Source: RYN-230 sp036497945 (GTDB lineage Bacteria > Actinomycetota > Actinomycetes > Streptosporangiales > Streptosporangiaceae). From it: a stretch of DNA of 64,000 nucleotides. Position numbers and translations under genes: made by a program. Of the stretch, positions 52,821 to 61,441 are shown in pieces. Position 1 is the stretch's first letter; each line of letters begins with the position of its first letter. Below the pieces are notes generated by a model, which was given only the letters and a program-made list of their open reading frames with translations, had not been told where the DNA came from and ran no database searches. The stretch is from the NCBI GenBank assembly GCA_036497945.1, contig DASXIN010000042.1, positions 1 to 64,000 of the forward strand, written 5' to 3'.

Positions 52821-54242
52821 ATGAGTGAGGCTAGGCAGCAACCGGACACCGCGGCGGCGGACGAGGTCGCAGCCGTGGTGGGGCGAGCCCGCGCGGCGGC
52901 CCGGGCCGTCGAGGACTACTCGCAGGAGCAGGTGGACGAGCTGGTCACCGCGGTGGCCTGGGCGGTGGTGCGCAAGGACCACGCCGAGGCGCTGGCCCAG
53001 CTGGCCGTGGACGAGGGCGGGTTCGGCAACTACGCGGACAAGGTCGCCAAGATCAACAAACGGGTGACCGGCGTGCTGGCCGACATGACCGGGCTGCGCA
53101 CCGTCGGTGTCGTCGAGGAGGACCCGCAAGCTGGGCTGGTGAAGATGGCCAAGCCGGTCGGGGTGGTCGCGGCGCTGATCCCGACCACCGGCCCGGACGC
53201 GACCCCGCCGGTCAAGGCACTGTTCGCGCTGAAGGGCCGCAACGCCATCATCTGCGCCCCGCACCCGCGCACCCAGAAAGCCACCGAGGCCGTGGCCGGG
53301 TTCATGCGGGAGGCCTGCGAGCAGGTCGGCGCGCCGGCTGACCTGGTTCAGTCGCTGCCCGCGCCGTCGCTGCCGAAGACCCAGGAGCTGATGCGCCAGG
53401 CCGACCTGGTGGTGGCCACCGGCGGTGCGGGCATGGTCCGGGCTGCCTACAGCTCCGGCACACCGGCCTACGGCGTCGGGGTGGGCAACGCGGTGCACGT
53501 GGTGGATGAGACAGCCGACCTGGCCGACGCGGCGGCGGCCATCATGACCGCCAAGACGTTCGACTACGCGACCAGTTGCCTGGCCGACAACGCCGTGGTC
53601 GTGCACGCGGACGTGTACGACGACCTGCTCGGCCGGCTGACCGGCGCGGGCGCGCACCTGTGTGACCAGGGGCAGAAAGCCGCGCTCCAGGCGGTGATGT
53701 GGCCGGACGGCGGCCCGGTGCCGTCGGTCAAGGTGGTGGCCAAGTCGGCGGAGCACATCGCCGGTTTGGCCGGGTTCAGAGTGGACGTCGACTGCCCGAT
53801 GCTGCTGGTCGAAGAGGACGGCACCGGGCCGGACCGCCCGTTCAGCGGCGAGAAGCTGTCCGTCGTGCTTGCGGTGTACAAGTACCAGGGCGACATCTCA
53901 GCCGCCGCGGACCTGGTCAACGCGATCACCGCCTACCAGGGTCTTGGCCACACCTGCGGCATCCACACCAGCTCAGACGCGAACGTGGACCAGCTAGCCA
54001 TGACGACCCGGACGGCCCGGGTCCTGGTCAACCAGAACCTCAACGAGGGCGCGGGCAGCCCGCGCAACGGGCTGCCGTTCACCCTCAGCCTCAGCTGCGG
54101 CACCTGGGGCGGCAACATCACCACCGAGAACGTCAATGCCCGGCACTTCATCAACCTGACCTGGGTGTCCCGCCCGATCCAGCCCAAGGTCATCAGCGAG
54201 GAAGCGTTGTTCGCCGGCCACTGGCAGGCGTACGGGAAGTAG
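52821..54242 (+). CDS. CoA-acylating aldehyde dehydrogenase (sulfoacetaldehyde-dehydrogenase-like)
   Basis: A 473-aa ALDH-superfamily enzyme of the EutE/SauS type: PVGVVAALIPTTGPDATPPV, LKGRNAIICAPHPRTQK, VVATGGAGMVRAAYSSGTPAYGVG and catalytic C253 in FDYATSCLADNA. These oxidise an aldehyde to an acyl-CoA. It is one of the few plus-strand genes here, divergent from the flavoprotein and ending 3 bp from the MEDS gene. Likely substrates are the aldehyde from hydroxyethyl-CoM or sulfoacetaldehyde. The choice between these is unresolved. Confidence 0.85.
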   Translation: MSEARQQPDTAAADEVAAVVGRARAAARAVEDYSQEQVDELVTAVAWAVVRKDHAEALAQLAVDEGGFGNYADKVAKINKRVTGVLADMTGLRTVGVVEEDPQAGLVKMAKPVGVVAALIPTTGPDATPPVKALFALKGRNAIICAPHPRTQKATEAVAGFMREACEQVGAPADLVQSLPAPSLPKTQELMRQADLVVATGGAGMVRAAYSSGTPAYGVGVGNAVHVVDETADLADAAAAIMTAKTFDYATSCLADNAVVVHADVYDDLLGRLTGAGAHLCDQGQKAALQAVMWPDGGPVPSVKVVAKSAEHIAGLAGFRVDVDCPMLLVEEDGTGPDRPFSGEKLSVVLAVYKYQGDISAAADLVNAITAYQGLGHTCGIHTSSDANVDQLAMTTRTARVLVNQNLNEGAGSPRNGLPFTLSLSCGTWGGNITTENVNARHFINLTWVSRPIQPKVISEEALFAGHWQAYGK

Positions 54243-54245
54243 CGC

Positions 54246-54857
54246 TCAGCCGGTGCGGCTGGCCAGGAACTCGTCCGGCTCCAGGTAGTACGGGTTGTCG
54301 ATGACCATGCCGCCGAGCAGCGCCTTGGGGTGTGTCTTCAGCACGTCCATGATCAGGTCCCCGGAGCACCGGGTCAGGTCGTACAGGCACAGGTTGACCT
54401 GCGGGACATTGGCCATGATGCGGTTCAGCTCAGACTCGTAGCCGATCAGCTCGGTGACCGCGTCCTGGCTGCGGTGTGCCCAGCTCATGTCGCCGATGTT
54501 GCGGGCCAGCCCAGACCCGCGCAGCGGGCTCTGCTGCGCCTTGGCCGCCCAGAACTGCAGCATGCGCGCGGGCAGGAAGCCGCCGTCGGCCAGGTAGGTG
54601 GCGTAGGAGTCGAGCACCTCGAGCTGGCAGAGCGAGACGTACGGATCCACCTCGACGTGCCTGGACATGCTGGCCAGCACGTCGTCCGGGGTGCAGCTGT
54701 CCACCACGCAGGTGCACTTGTCCCCGGCCCGCAGGCCGTCCACCAGGAACGGGACGAGGATGTCGTCCCGCTCGGCGGGCTTGCGGTAGAAGCCGCAGAT
54801 GTGATCGCCCACGCTCAGCTGCAGGCCGAGCACCTCATGCCGGGTTTCCACAGTCAT
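54246..54857 (-). CDS. Stand-alone MEDS (DcmR-like) sensory-domain protein
   Basis: A 203-aa protein consisting only of a MEDS domain: LGLQLSVGDHICGFYRKPAE, LVPFLVDGLRAGDKCTCVVDS, LASMSRHV and a C-terminal LLGGMVIDNPYYLEPDEFL. MEDS domains bind hydrocarbon-derived ligands in methylotroph and methanogen regulators. Here no HTH or kinase domain is attached, so it must act through a partner, perhaps one of the PucR regulators. It is the last gene after E1 alpha, E1 beta and the second CoM-transferase-like gene, with a hairpin in between. Confidence 0.82.
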   Translation of the reverse strand: MTVETRHEVLGLQLSVGDHICGFYRKPAERDDILVPFLVDGLRAGDKCTCVVDSCTPDDVLASMSRHVEVDPYVSLCQLEVLDSYATYLADGGFLPARMLQFWAAKAQQSPLRGSGLARNIGDMSWAHRSQDAVTELIGYESELNRIMANVPQVNLCLYDLTRCSGDLIMDVLKTHPKALLGGMVIDNPYYLEPDEFLASRTG

Positions 54858-54874
54858 GTCCAGCCTCTCCTGGG

Positions 54875-54910
54875 GCCGGCCCCGGGTAGCGCTTGCCGCC
54901 CGGGGCCGGC
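54875..54910 (-). terminator. 12-bp hairpin between second CoM-transferase-like gene and MEDS gene
   Basis: GCCGGCCCCGGG pairs perfectly with CCCGGGGCCGGC across a 12-nt loop, beginning 11 bp after the stop of the upstream gene. It may terminate part of the transcripts and lower MEDS expression relative to the enzymes. Confidence 0.55.
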
Positions 54911-54920
54911 GGCAGCAACG

Positions 54921-55961
54921 TCAGAGCTTGGCCCGCACGTTTGCGGCGGCCTGCCCCATGTTGTGCAGCTTGGCGTAGGCCACGGTGCGGCTGAAGTAGC
55001 CCAGGCCGCAATCCGGCGCGACCAGCAACCGGTCGGCCGGGACCACCTCCAGCCCGCGGCGGATCCGCTCCTCGATCTGCTCCACGCTTTCCACCTGCAG
55101 GTTCTTGACGTCCACCACGCCCACGCCGAGCACCTTGTCGGTGGGGAAGTCGCGGAACGCGGCCAGCTCGGAGAAGCCCTTGCTGGTCATCTCCAGGTGG
55201 ACCACGTCCACCGGGGACTCCTTGAACAGCGGCATCATCGCGGTCGCATGGTCGTCGAAGATGTCCCGCTGGCCGTCCACGCTGCCGTAGCAGACATGCC
55301 AGAACTTGATCGCGTCGACGCCGTCGAACAGGATGTTCTGCATCTCGATCTGCCACATGTCGGTGGTGTACGGCGGCAGCACGTCGATCAGCTGCACCGC
55401 CTCCAGGCCCATGCTGACCAGGTACTTGAGTTCCTGGTTCAGCGCGATGGCCAGGTCCCGGGCCACCGCGACCTGGTCGCCGTAGTACTCGTCCTTGACG
55501 ATGATGCTCTGCTGGGCCGGGCCGAGGAACGCCACCTTGAATGGCTTGTCGGTGACGTCCTGCATGGTCATCACCACGGGCTCGAAGATGGACCGCTCCC
55601 AGGTGATCTTCCCCTTGACCAGGGCCTGGTAGAACGGCCGGTACTTGGCGCCCTCGCCGGGCGGCCCGTAGGGCACGAAGCCACCCAGGTTCTCCGGGAT
55701 GAAGTGGAAGATCGGCTCCAGCTGGAACCCGGGCGCCTCCCACTCGTAGTACTGGGCGCCGTCGCACAAGATGTCCAGGCCCGCGTTCTCCTGCTCCCGT
55801 GCGCAGATCTTGCACGCGTCCTCGTACGCCACCCGCGCGTTCTGGCTCCGGTAGGCCGGCTCGCTCAGCGAGCCCAGCACCCGGCCCTGCAGCCAGTGCG
55901 GCCGGGGGAACGCCGATACCGCCGAGACGGGCAGCAGGACTTCTGTACCGCGAATCTCCAT
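54921..55961 (-). CDS. Second epoxyalkane:CoM-transferase-like protein
   Basis: A 346-aa zinc MetE-superfamily protein, a distant paralogue of the gene at 41967. Zinc-ligand motifs are present: H222-V-C224 (FWHVCYGSVDG) and C318 (APDCGLGYF). The region QLDEF of the first paralogue is QLIDVLPPY here, so the active sites differ. It follows E1 beta by 5 bp. It may open a different epoxide or act on another CoM thioether. Ordinary methionine synthase is less likely in this context but not excluded. Confidence 0.78.
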   Translation of the reverse strand: MEIRGTEVLLPVSAVSAFPRPHWLQGRVLGSLSEPAYRSQNARVAYEDACKICAREQENAGLDILCDGAQYYEWEAPGFQLEPIFHFIPENLGGFVPYGPPGEGAKYRPFYQALVKGKITWERSIFEPVVMTMQDVTDKPFKVAFLGPAQQSIIVKDEYYGDQVAVARDLAIALNQELKYLVSMGLEAVQLIDVLPPYTTDMWQIEMQNILFDGVDAIKFWHVCYGSVDGQRDIFDDHATAMMPLFKESPVDVVHLEMTSKGFSELAAFRDFPTDKVLGVGVVDVKNLQVESVEQIEERIRRGLEVVPADRLLVAPDCGLGYFSRTVAYAKLHNMGQAAANVRAKL

Positions 55962-55966
55962 TGATC

Positions 55967-56995
55967 TCAGCCTTTCTGCTGACTGGTAGCGCTGAACTGA
56001 CTAACACCGGGCGGCCGGCTGGCGCCCAGCACGCCGCGGGCTGCCGCGATAACCCGCGGCACTGAAACGTCCACCTCGGCCTCCAGCGAGGCGGCCACGG
56101 GCAGCGGCACGTTGCCGCCGCTGACCCGGATGACCGGGGCGGCCAGCGCGCCGAACGCCTCCTGGGCGGCGATCGCCGCCACCGAGGCGCCCCAGCCGAG
56201 CTGGCCCGGGTTCTCCTCCACCACCACCAGCCGCCCGGTGCGGGCGACCGAGCCGAGCACGGTGGCCGCGTCCAGCGGCACCAGCGTGCGCAGGTCGATG
56301 ACCTCGGCCTCGATGCCCTCGGTGGCCAGCCCGGCCGCGGCGTCCAGGCAGGTGCCCACCGTGATCGACAGCCCGACCAGCGTGACGTCCCGCCCGGCCC
56401 GGACGGTCCGGGCCTGGCCCAGCGGGATCAGCCGCTCGCCGTCGCCGACCTCTTCCTTGCGCCCGTACAGCGCCTTGTGCTCGAACACCAGGACTGGGTC
56501 GTCGTCCCGGATGGCCGCGGCGAGCAGGCCGAACGCCTCGGCCGGGCTGGCCGGTGAGGCGATCTTCAGGCCGGGCACGGTCATCGCCCAGTTCTCCACC
56601 GACTGGCCGTGCTGGCTGCCGAAGCCCAGGCCGCCGGAGCCGTTCGCGCCGCGCAGTACCAGCGGCACGCTGACCTGCCCGCCGGTCATGTAGCGGACCT
56701 TGGCGATCTCGTTGACGACCTGGTCCCAGCAGGTCGCGTAGAAGTCGGCGAACATGATCTCGGCGACCGGCCGCAGCCCGGCCATGGCCGCGCCCATGGC
56801 CGCGCCCGCAATGGCCTGCTCGGAGATGGGCGTGTTCCGCACCCGGTCCGCGCCGAACCGCTCGGTCAGGCCGGCCGTGGTCTTGAACACCCCGCCGGAG
56901 GCCACGTCCTCACCGAGCAGCACGACCCGGTCGTCCCGGGCCATCTCCTGGGCCAGCGCTGCGGCGACGGCCTGCCGGTAGGTCAGTTCCGCCAT
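55967..56995 (-). CDS. TPP-dependent dehydrogenase E1 beta subunit (pyruvate/acetoin type)
   Basis: A 342-aa protein from ATG 56995, overlapping the alpha subunit by 13 bp. E1-beta features: VVLLGEDVASGGVFKTTAGL, NTPISEQAIAGAAMGAAMAG, FADFYATCWDQVVNEIAKVRY, FGSQHGQSVENW and IDLRTLVPLD. With the alpha subunit it would cleave a 2-oxo acid, acetoin or a similar ketone. No E2 or E3 gene follows; the next gene is a CoM-transferase-like protein. Confidence 0.9.
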   Translation of the reverse strand: MAELTYRQAVAAALAQEMARDDRVVLLGEDVASGGVFKTTAGLTERFGADRVRNTPISEQAIAGAAMGAAMAGLRPVAEIMFADFYATCWDQVVNEIAKVRYMTGGQVSVPLVLRGANGSGGLGFGSQHGQSVENWAMTVPGLKIASPASPAEAFGLLAAAIRDDDPVLVFEHKALYGRKEEVGDGERLIPLGQARTVRAGRDVTLVGLSITVGTCLDAAAGLATEGIEAEVIDLRTLVPLDAATVLGSVARTGRLVVVEENPGQLGWGASVAAIAAQEAFGALAAPVIRVSGGNVPLPVAASLEAEVDVSVPRVIAAARGVLGASRPPGVSQFSATSQQKG

Positions 56996-57960
56996 TGCCA
57001 GCTCCCGTCGCTCCACACGTCGGCCCACGCCCCCGCCGGGTCGGGGACCGGCCGGGCCAGCACTTGCCGGGCCAGCTCAGCCAGCTCGGCCGTGGTCCGC
57101 GTGTCGATCTCGTCCAGCTTCTCCGCGGCGGTGCCGGCCGCGGTCAGCGCGGCCCGGGTGCGCAGCAGCGGGTCCCGCTCACGCCACTGCGCCACCTCCC
57201 CGGCCGGCCGGTACCCGGCGCCGTCCGCGGCCGAGTGCCCCTTGAGCCGGTACGTCTGCGCCTCGACCAGGCTGGGGCCCAGCCCGCCCCGGGCGGCGCC
57301 GACCGCGTCGCCGACCACCCGCCGGACGGCGGCCACGTCGTTGCCGTCCACCACGATCCGGTCCAGCCCGTAGGCGGCGGCGCGGTCCGCGGCGGGCAGC
57401 GCGACCGGGATCACGTCGCCGATCGGCGTGTACTCCATGTACCAGTTGTTCTCGCACACGAACACGACCGGCAGCCGCCACACCGCGGCCAGGTTCAGCG
57501 CCTCGTGGAACGCGCCGATGTTGGTCGTCCCGTCGCCGAAGAAGCACACCGTGACCTGGCCGCTGCGCCGGATCTGCGCGGCCCAGGCCAGCCCGCAGGC
57601 GACCGGCAGGTGCGCGCCGACGATCGCGTAGGAGCCGTAGTAGCCGTGCGCCACGCTGGTGATGTGCATCGACCCGCCCTTGCCGGCGCAGATCCCGCCC
57701 TGGCGGCCGAGCAGCTCGGCCAGCACCGCGTCGGGCGGCGCGCCGCGGGCCAGCGCGTGCGCGTGGCCCCGGTAGGTGCCCAGCGAGTAGTCGCCCGGGC
57801 TGAGCACCGCGGCGGCGCCGACCGCGACCGCCTCCTGGCCCAGCCCCAGATGCACCGGGCCGTGCACCAGGCCCTGGCGGTACAGCGAGTCGACACGTTC
57901 CTCGAAGCGGCGCAGGAAACACATCCGGGTGAAGAGTTCCAGGTCATCGGGGACGCCCAT
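56983..57960 (-). CDS. TPP-dependent dehydrogenase E1 alpha subunit (pyruvate/acetoin type)
   Basis: A 325-aa protein with the TPP-binding motif GDGTTNIGAFHEAL ... CENNWY, and upstream YRGHAHALARG and GICAGKGGSMH. Length and motifs fit acetoin dehydrogenase or pyruvate dehydrogenase E1 alpha. It is first in the operon E1 alpha, E1 beta, CoM-transferase-like, MEDS. The sequence GTCCTGGCAGG, also found before comA, lies 38 bp upstream. The substrate is unknown. Confidence 0.9.
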   Translation of the reverse strand: MGVPDDLELFTRMCFLRRFEERVDSLYRQGLVHGPVHLGLGQEAVAVGAAAVLSPGDYSLGTYRGHAHALARGAPPDAVLAELLGRQGGICAGKGGSMHITSVAHGYYGSYAIVGAHLPVACGLAWAAQIRRSGQVTVCFFGDGTTNIGAFHEALNLAAVWRLPVVFVCENNWYMEYTPIGDVIPVALPAADRAAAYGLDRIVVDGNDVAAVRRVVGDAVGAARGGLGPSLVEAQTYRLKGHSAADGAGYRPAGEVAQWRERDPLLRTRAALTAAGTAAEKLDEIDTRTTAELAELARQVLARPVPDPAGAWADVWSDGSWQWRN

Positions 57961-58047
57961 GGCGAGGACCCTACGGTCGTGCGGCGGGCCCGGCCTCGTC
58001 CTGGCAGGCTCAACTGAGCGCCGTTCCTCCGCGCCCGGGTCCGGTCG

Positions 58048-59748
58048 TCAGGCCCTGTCACCGTCCAGGGCCAGCAACGTCAAGTGCGCGCGGGTGGCCA
58101 GCTCCAGGTTGAAGTGGATCTCCGGGTCGCTCAGGTCGAACCCGGTCAGCTCGCGGATCCGCTGCAGCCGGTACTTCAGCGTGCTGCGGTGCACCGACAG
58201 CGCCCGCGAGGTGGCTTCGTACCCGCCGCCATGCTGCAGGTACTGGGTCAGCGTCTTGACCAGCTCGGTGTGCTTGCGCTCATCGTAGGCGGCCAGCGTG
58301 CCCAGCCACCTGTGCACGAACCCGGCCACGTCGGAGAGGTCGTCGACGGCGGCCAGCATCCGGAGCACGTCCAGGTCGGCGTACACGGAGGTGCGCGCGG
58401 CGGAGGCGGACGCCTTCTGCAGCCGCAGCGCCAGCCGGGCTTCCCGCAGCGAGCGGGGCAGCTGGGAGGGCTGCGGGCACGGGTCGCCGACGCCCATCCG
58501 GCAGCGGCTGCCGTCCAGCTCGGCCACGATCCCGGCGCGCAGCGCCTCCCAGTCGCGCCGGCCGTCCGCGGCCACGATAACCACCGTGCCGGTCAGCGTG
58601 CCGAGCAGGCAGGGCAGCTGCTGCTGGCGCACCGCGCGGCGGGTGGCGTGCAGCGCATCTTCCGGGGCGGGCCCGCCGTCCGGCACCTCCAGCACCGCCA
58701 CCTGGTGCGGCCGGCCCAGGTCATACCCGAGGGCTTCGGCACGCCGGTACGCGCTCTCGTCGTCGGTGCCGGTCAGCAGGTCGTGCACCAGCTCGCGGCG
58801 GACGCGCAGCTCGGTGTCGGCCATGCCGCGCAGCCGGGCCAGCTCGACGGCCAGCACGGTGGCGCCGTGCTCCAGGGCCATCACGTCGGTGGTGCCCGCG
58901 CGGTGTCCCGGGTCGACTAGCGAGAGCAGCCCGAGCACGCCGGGGCGCGGCGAGGCCAGCACGACGACCCGGTCGCCGTCCCGTACCGACCGGCCCGCGG
59001 CCATCAGGCGGCGCAGCAACTGCTCCCGCTCGTAGGCCGGCAGCTTCGGGTACCGGCCCGGCTGCCCCGGGCCAGCCCACGCGGACAGGTTGCCGTAGCG
59101 GTCCTCCACCGCCACCGCCAGCCCGGTCAGGTCATGCAGCGCCTCGGCGATGCCCGCCGCGCCCTCGCCCGCCACGGCCACTCCGGTCAGCCGGTCGTGA
59201 ATGGCCATGCCCCGGCGCAGCGTGGCCACGGTTTCCTCGAGGGCCTCGTTGGTCGCGGCCAGCTGGGCGGCGGTGTCCCGCTCCCGGCCGTGCAGCCGCG
59301 CGTTGGACACAGCCACGCCGGTCTGCTGGGCCAGCACCTGGGCCAGGAACTGTTCCTCCACCGCGGGCTCGTGCGCGGCGTGCACGACCAGGTAGCCCAG
59401 CCGCCCGGCGATGCTGCGCAGCGGGTAGGCCCAGGACCACGCGGCGTCCAGGGTCACCGGGCCCCCGGTCCCGGGCAGCGCGCGCAGCTGGCGGGCCAGG
59501 CCCGGCTCCAGGGCGGCACGGCGGTGGCCCTCGGCCCACCACTGTTCCGCGATCACGAAACCGGCGATCTGCCAGCCGCCCAGCGAAGCGGCAGCCGAGG
59601 CGGCCAGGCGCAGGATCTGCTGGTCGTCCGAGCTCTCCGTCATCAGGATGGACAGCACCAGCAGCGCGCGCAGATTGGTCAGCTGACCGCGGAGCAGGCC
59701 CAGTTCGTCGCGCTGACAGGTGCCTGCCGCCGGCTGGGTAGCGCCCAC
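58048..59748 (-). CDS. PucR-family transcriptional regulator with GAF-like domain
   Basis: A 566-aa regulator. A GAF-like N-terminal half (residues about 20-180, with YLVVHAAHEPAVEEQFLAQV) is followed by a short coiled segment and a second sensory region, then the PucR/CdaR module: LVHDLLTGTDDES, SLREARLALRLQ and the C-terminal HTH ALSVHRSTLKYRLQRIRELT. PucR proteins often activate catabolic operons. It lies between the TPP-enzyme operon and the KPCC operon and has a close paralogue at the window end. Confidence 0.9.
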   Translation of the reverse strand: MGATQPAAGTCQRDELGLLRGQLTNLRALLVLSILMTESSDDQQILRLAASAAASLGGWQIAGFVIAEQWWAEGHRRAALEPGLARQLRALPGTGGPVTLDAAWSWAYPLRSIAGRLGYLVVHAAHEPAVEEQFLAQVLAQQTGVAVSNARLHGRERDTAAQLAATNEALEETVATLRRGMAIHDRLTGVAVAGEGAAGIAEALHDLTGLAVAVEDRYGNLSAWAGPGQPGRYPKLPAYEREQLLRRLMAAGRSVRDGDRVVVLASPRPGVLGLLSLVDPGHRAGTTDVMALEHGATVLAVELARLRGMADTELRVRRELVHDLLTGTDDESAYRRAEALGYDLGRPHQVAVLEVPDGGPAPEDALHATRRAVRQQQLPCLLGTLTGTVVIVAADGRRDWEALRAGIVAELDGSRCRMGVGDPCPQPSQLPRSLREARLALRLQKASASAARTSVYADLDVLRMLAAVDDLSDVAGFVHRWLGTLAAYDERKHTELVKTLTQYLQHGGGYEATSRALSVHRSTLKYRLQRIRELTGFDLSDPEIHFNLELATRAHLTLLALDGDRA

Positions 59749-59839
59749 GCTTCCACCGCCCCGTGGATCAGGTCATCCGGAGCGTAGATCATTCCTGGGG
59801 CAGAACTAACCGAGCCTCAGGACGAAACCGGCCGCTGAT

Positions 59840-59858
59840 CCTGTCCTCCCGGGACAGG
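59840..59858 (-). terminator. Short hairpin after SDR gene
   Basis: CCTGTCC-n5-GGACAGG, 7-bp perfect arms, lies 12 bp beyond the stop of the SDR at 59871-60644 and probably ends the KPCC-SDR-SDR transcript. Confidence 0.55.
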
Positions 59859-59870
59859 GCCGGACGGCGC

Positions 59871-60644
59871 TCACTGGGACGTCATGCCGCCGTCGGCGGT
59901 GAGCACAGAGCCGGTCAGGAACGAGGAGTCGTCGCTGGCCAGGAACAGCGCCACCGCGGCGATCTCCGCCGGGGTGCCGAGCCGGCCGATCGGGTACTTG
60001 GCCACGGTCAGCGCCAGCCCGGCGGCCAGGTCCCCGCCGCCCCGCGCGGTCAGCATGGGCTCCATCAGCGGTGTGTACACGGTGCCCGGGCAGATCACGT
60101 TGACCCGCACCCCGCGGGGCGCCAGGTCCACCGACATCGACCTGGTCAGCGCGACCACGGCGCCTTTGGCCGCGCAGTAGGACGCGAAGTTGGCGATGCC
60201 GACCAGGGCCGCGACCGAGCCCTGGTTGATGATCGACCCGCCGCCCGTGGCGACCATCGACGGGGCGGCGGCCTGGGCGCACAGGAACGTGCCCTTGGCG
60301 TTGACCGCGAAGCTCCGGTCCCAGTCGTCCTCGGTGGCGTCCAGGACCGAGCCGCTGCTGTTGCACCCCGCGTTGTTGTAGAGCACGTCGATCCGGCCGT
60401 ACTCGGCGAGGATCTGGCCGAACGCGCCGCCCACCTGGGCCCGGTCGGCGACGTTGGCCACCGCGGCGAGCGCGGTGCCGCCCGCCGCGGTGATCTGCGC
60501 CACGGTCTCCTTGGCCGCGTCCGCGTTCAGGTCGACCACCGCCACCGCGGCGCCCTCCGCGGCGAACCGCGCGGCCGCCGCGCGCCCGATCCCCGAGCCC
60601 GCTCCGGTCACCACGGCGACCTTGCCGTCCAGCTTGCCTGCCAT
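59871..60644 (-). CDS. Short-chain dehydrogenase, probable hydroxyalkyl-CoM dehydrogenase
   Basis: A 257-aa classical SDR: VTGAGSGIG, YNNAG, serine in NQGSVAA, and YCAAK as YxxxK; it ends TGSVLTADGGMTSQ. Its place two genes after 2-ketopropyl-CoM carboxylase, with a second SDR, mirrors xecC-xecD-xecE of Xanthobacter, where R- and S-hydroxypropyl-CoM dehydrogenases oxidise the two enantiomers to 2-ketopropyl-CoM. I cannot decide stereospecificity from the sequence alone. Confidence 0.8.
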   Translation of the reverse strand: MAGKLDGKVAVVTGAGSGIGRAAAARFAAEGAAVAVVDLNADAAKETVAQITAAGGTALAAVANVADRAQVGGAFGQILAEYGRIDVLYNNAGCNSSGSVLDATEDDWDRSFAVNAKGTFLCAQAAAPSMVATGGGSIINQGSVAALVGIANFASYCAAKGAVVALTRSMSVDLAPRGVRVNVICPGTVYTPLMEPMLTARGGGDLAAGLALTVAKYPIGRLGTPAEIAAVALFLASDDSSFLTGSVLTADGGMTSQ

Positions 60645-60688
60645 CTAGACCTTCCTTTCTGAACGCCGGCTGGTCACGCTGCCGCCGC

Positions 60689-61441
60689 TCACCACGCGGA
60701 CATGCCGCCGTCCACCACCAGCGGGTGGCCGGTCATGTAGCCGAGCCGCCCGGACGCCAGCAGCGCAACCGCGTCCGCGATCTCGTCCGGCGTGGCCACC
60801 CGGCCGGCCGGGATCCGGGCCTCCACCTCGGCCCGCAGCTCCGGCTGGTCCAGCCGCCAGCTGGTCATCGGGGTGTACACCATGCCCGGGCAGACCGCGT
60901 TGGCCTGGATCCCGTCCGCCGCGTAGTCCACCGCGATGGACCGGGTCAGCATCAGCGCCGCGCCCTTGGACGCGGTGTACGCGCACCGGCCGGGGAAGGC
61001 GACCAGCCCGGCGACCGACGCGACCGTGATGATGTGCCCGGAGCCCCGGGCGACCATGGCCGGAAGTACCGTGCGGCTGCACAGGAACGCGCCGCGCACA
61101 TTGACCGCGAACACCGCGTCCCACTCGGCCACCGGCGTCTCGTGGCACCTGGTGGCGGACTGCGACCCGGTGATCCCCGCGTTGTTGACCAGCACGTCAA
61201 CCGGCCCGAGCTGGCTGGTCACCGTCGCCATAGCCGGCGTTACGTCTGATTCGTCCGTCACGTCGCAACGGAGGGTCAGCGTGGCCGCGCCGGCCGCCTC
61301 GGCGGGCCGCAGGTCGAGCGCGGCCACCGTGAAACCATCTTTGGCCAGCCGGGCGCAGGTGGCGAGCCCGATGCCGGACCCACCGCCGGTGACGACGGCC
61401 ACCTTAGTCCCGGCGGCGGGCTGGTTTGCCAGCGGAGTCAC
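60689..61441 (-). CDS. Short-chain dehydrogenase, probable hydroxyalkyl-CoM dehydrogenase
   Basis: A 250-aa SDR from GTG 61441, overlapping the KPCC stop as GTGA; the longer open frame upstream is antisense noise. It has VTGGGSGIG, VNNAG, VASVAGL and YTASK. The segment after the active site (YTPMTSWRLDQPELRAEV) is Arg-rich, which would suit binding the CoM sulfonate. With the following SDR it probably forms the R/S pair feeding ketoalkyl-CoM to KPCC. Confidence 0.82.
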   Translation of the reverse strand: MTPLANQPAAGTKVAVVTGGGSGIGLATCARLAKDGFTVAALDLRPAEAAGAATLTLRCDVTDESDVTPAMATVTSQLGPVDVLVNNAGITGSQSATRCHETPVAEWDAVFAVNVRGAFLCSRTVLPAMVARGSGHIITVASVAGLVAFPGRCAYTASKGAALMLTRSIAVDYAADGIQANAVCPGMVYTPMTSWRLDQPELRAEVEARIPAGRVATPDEIADAVALLASGRLGYMTGHPLVVDGGMSAW

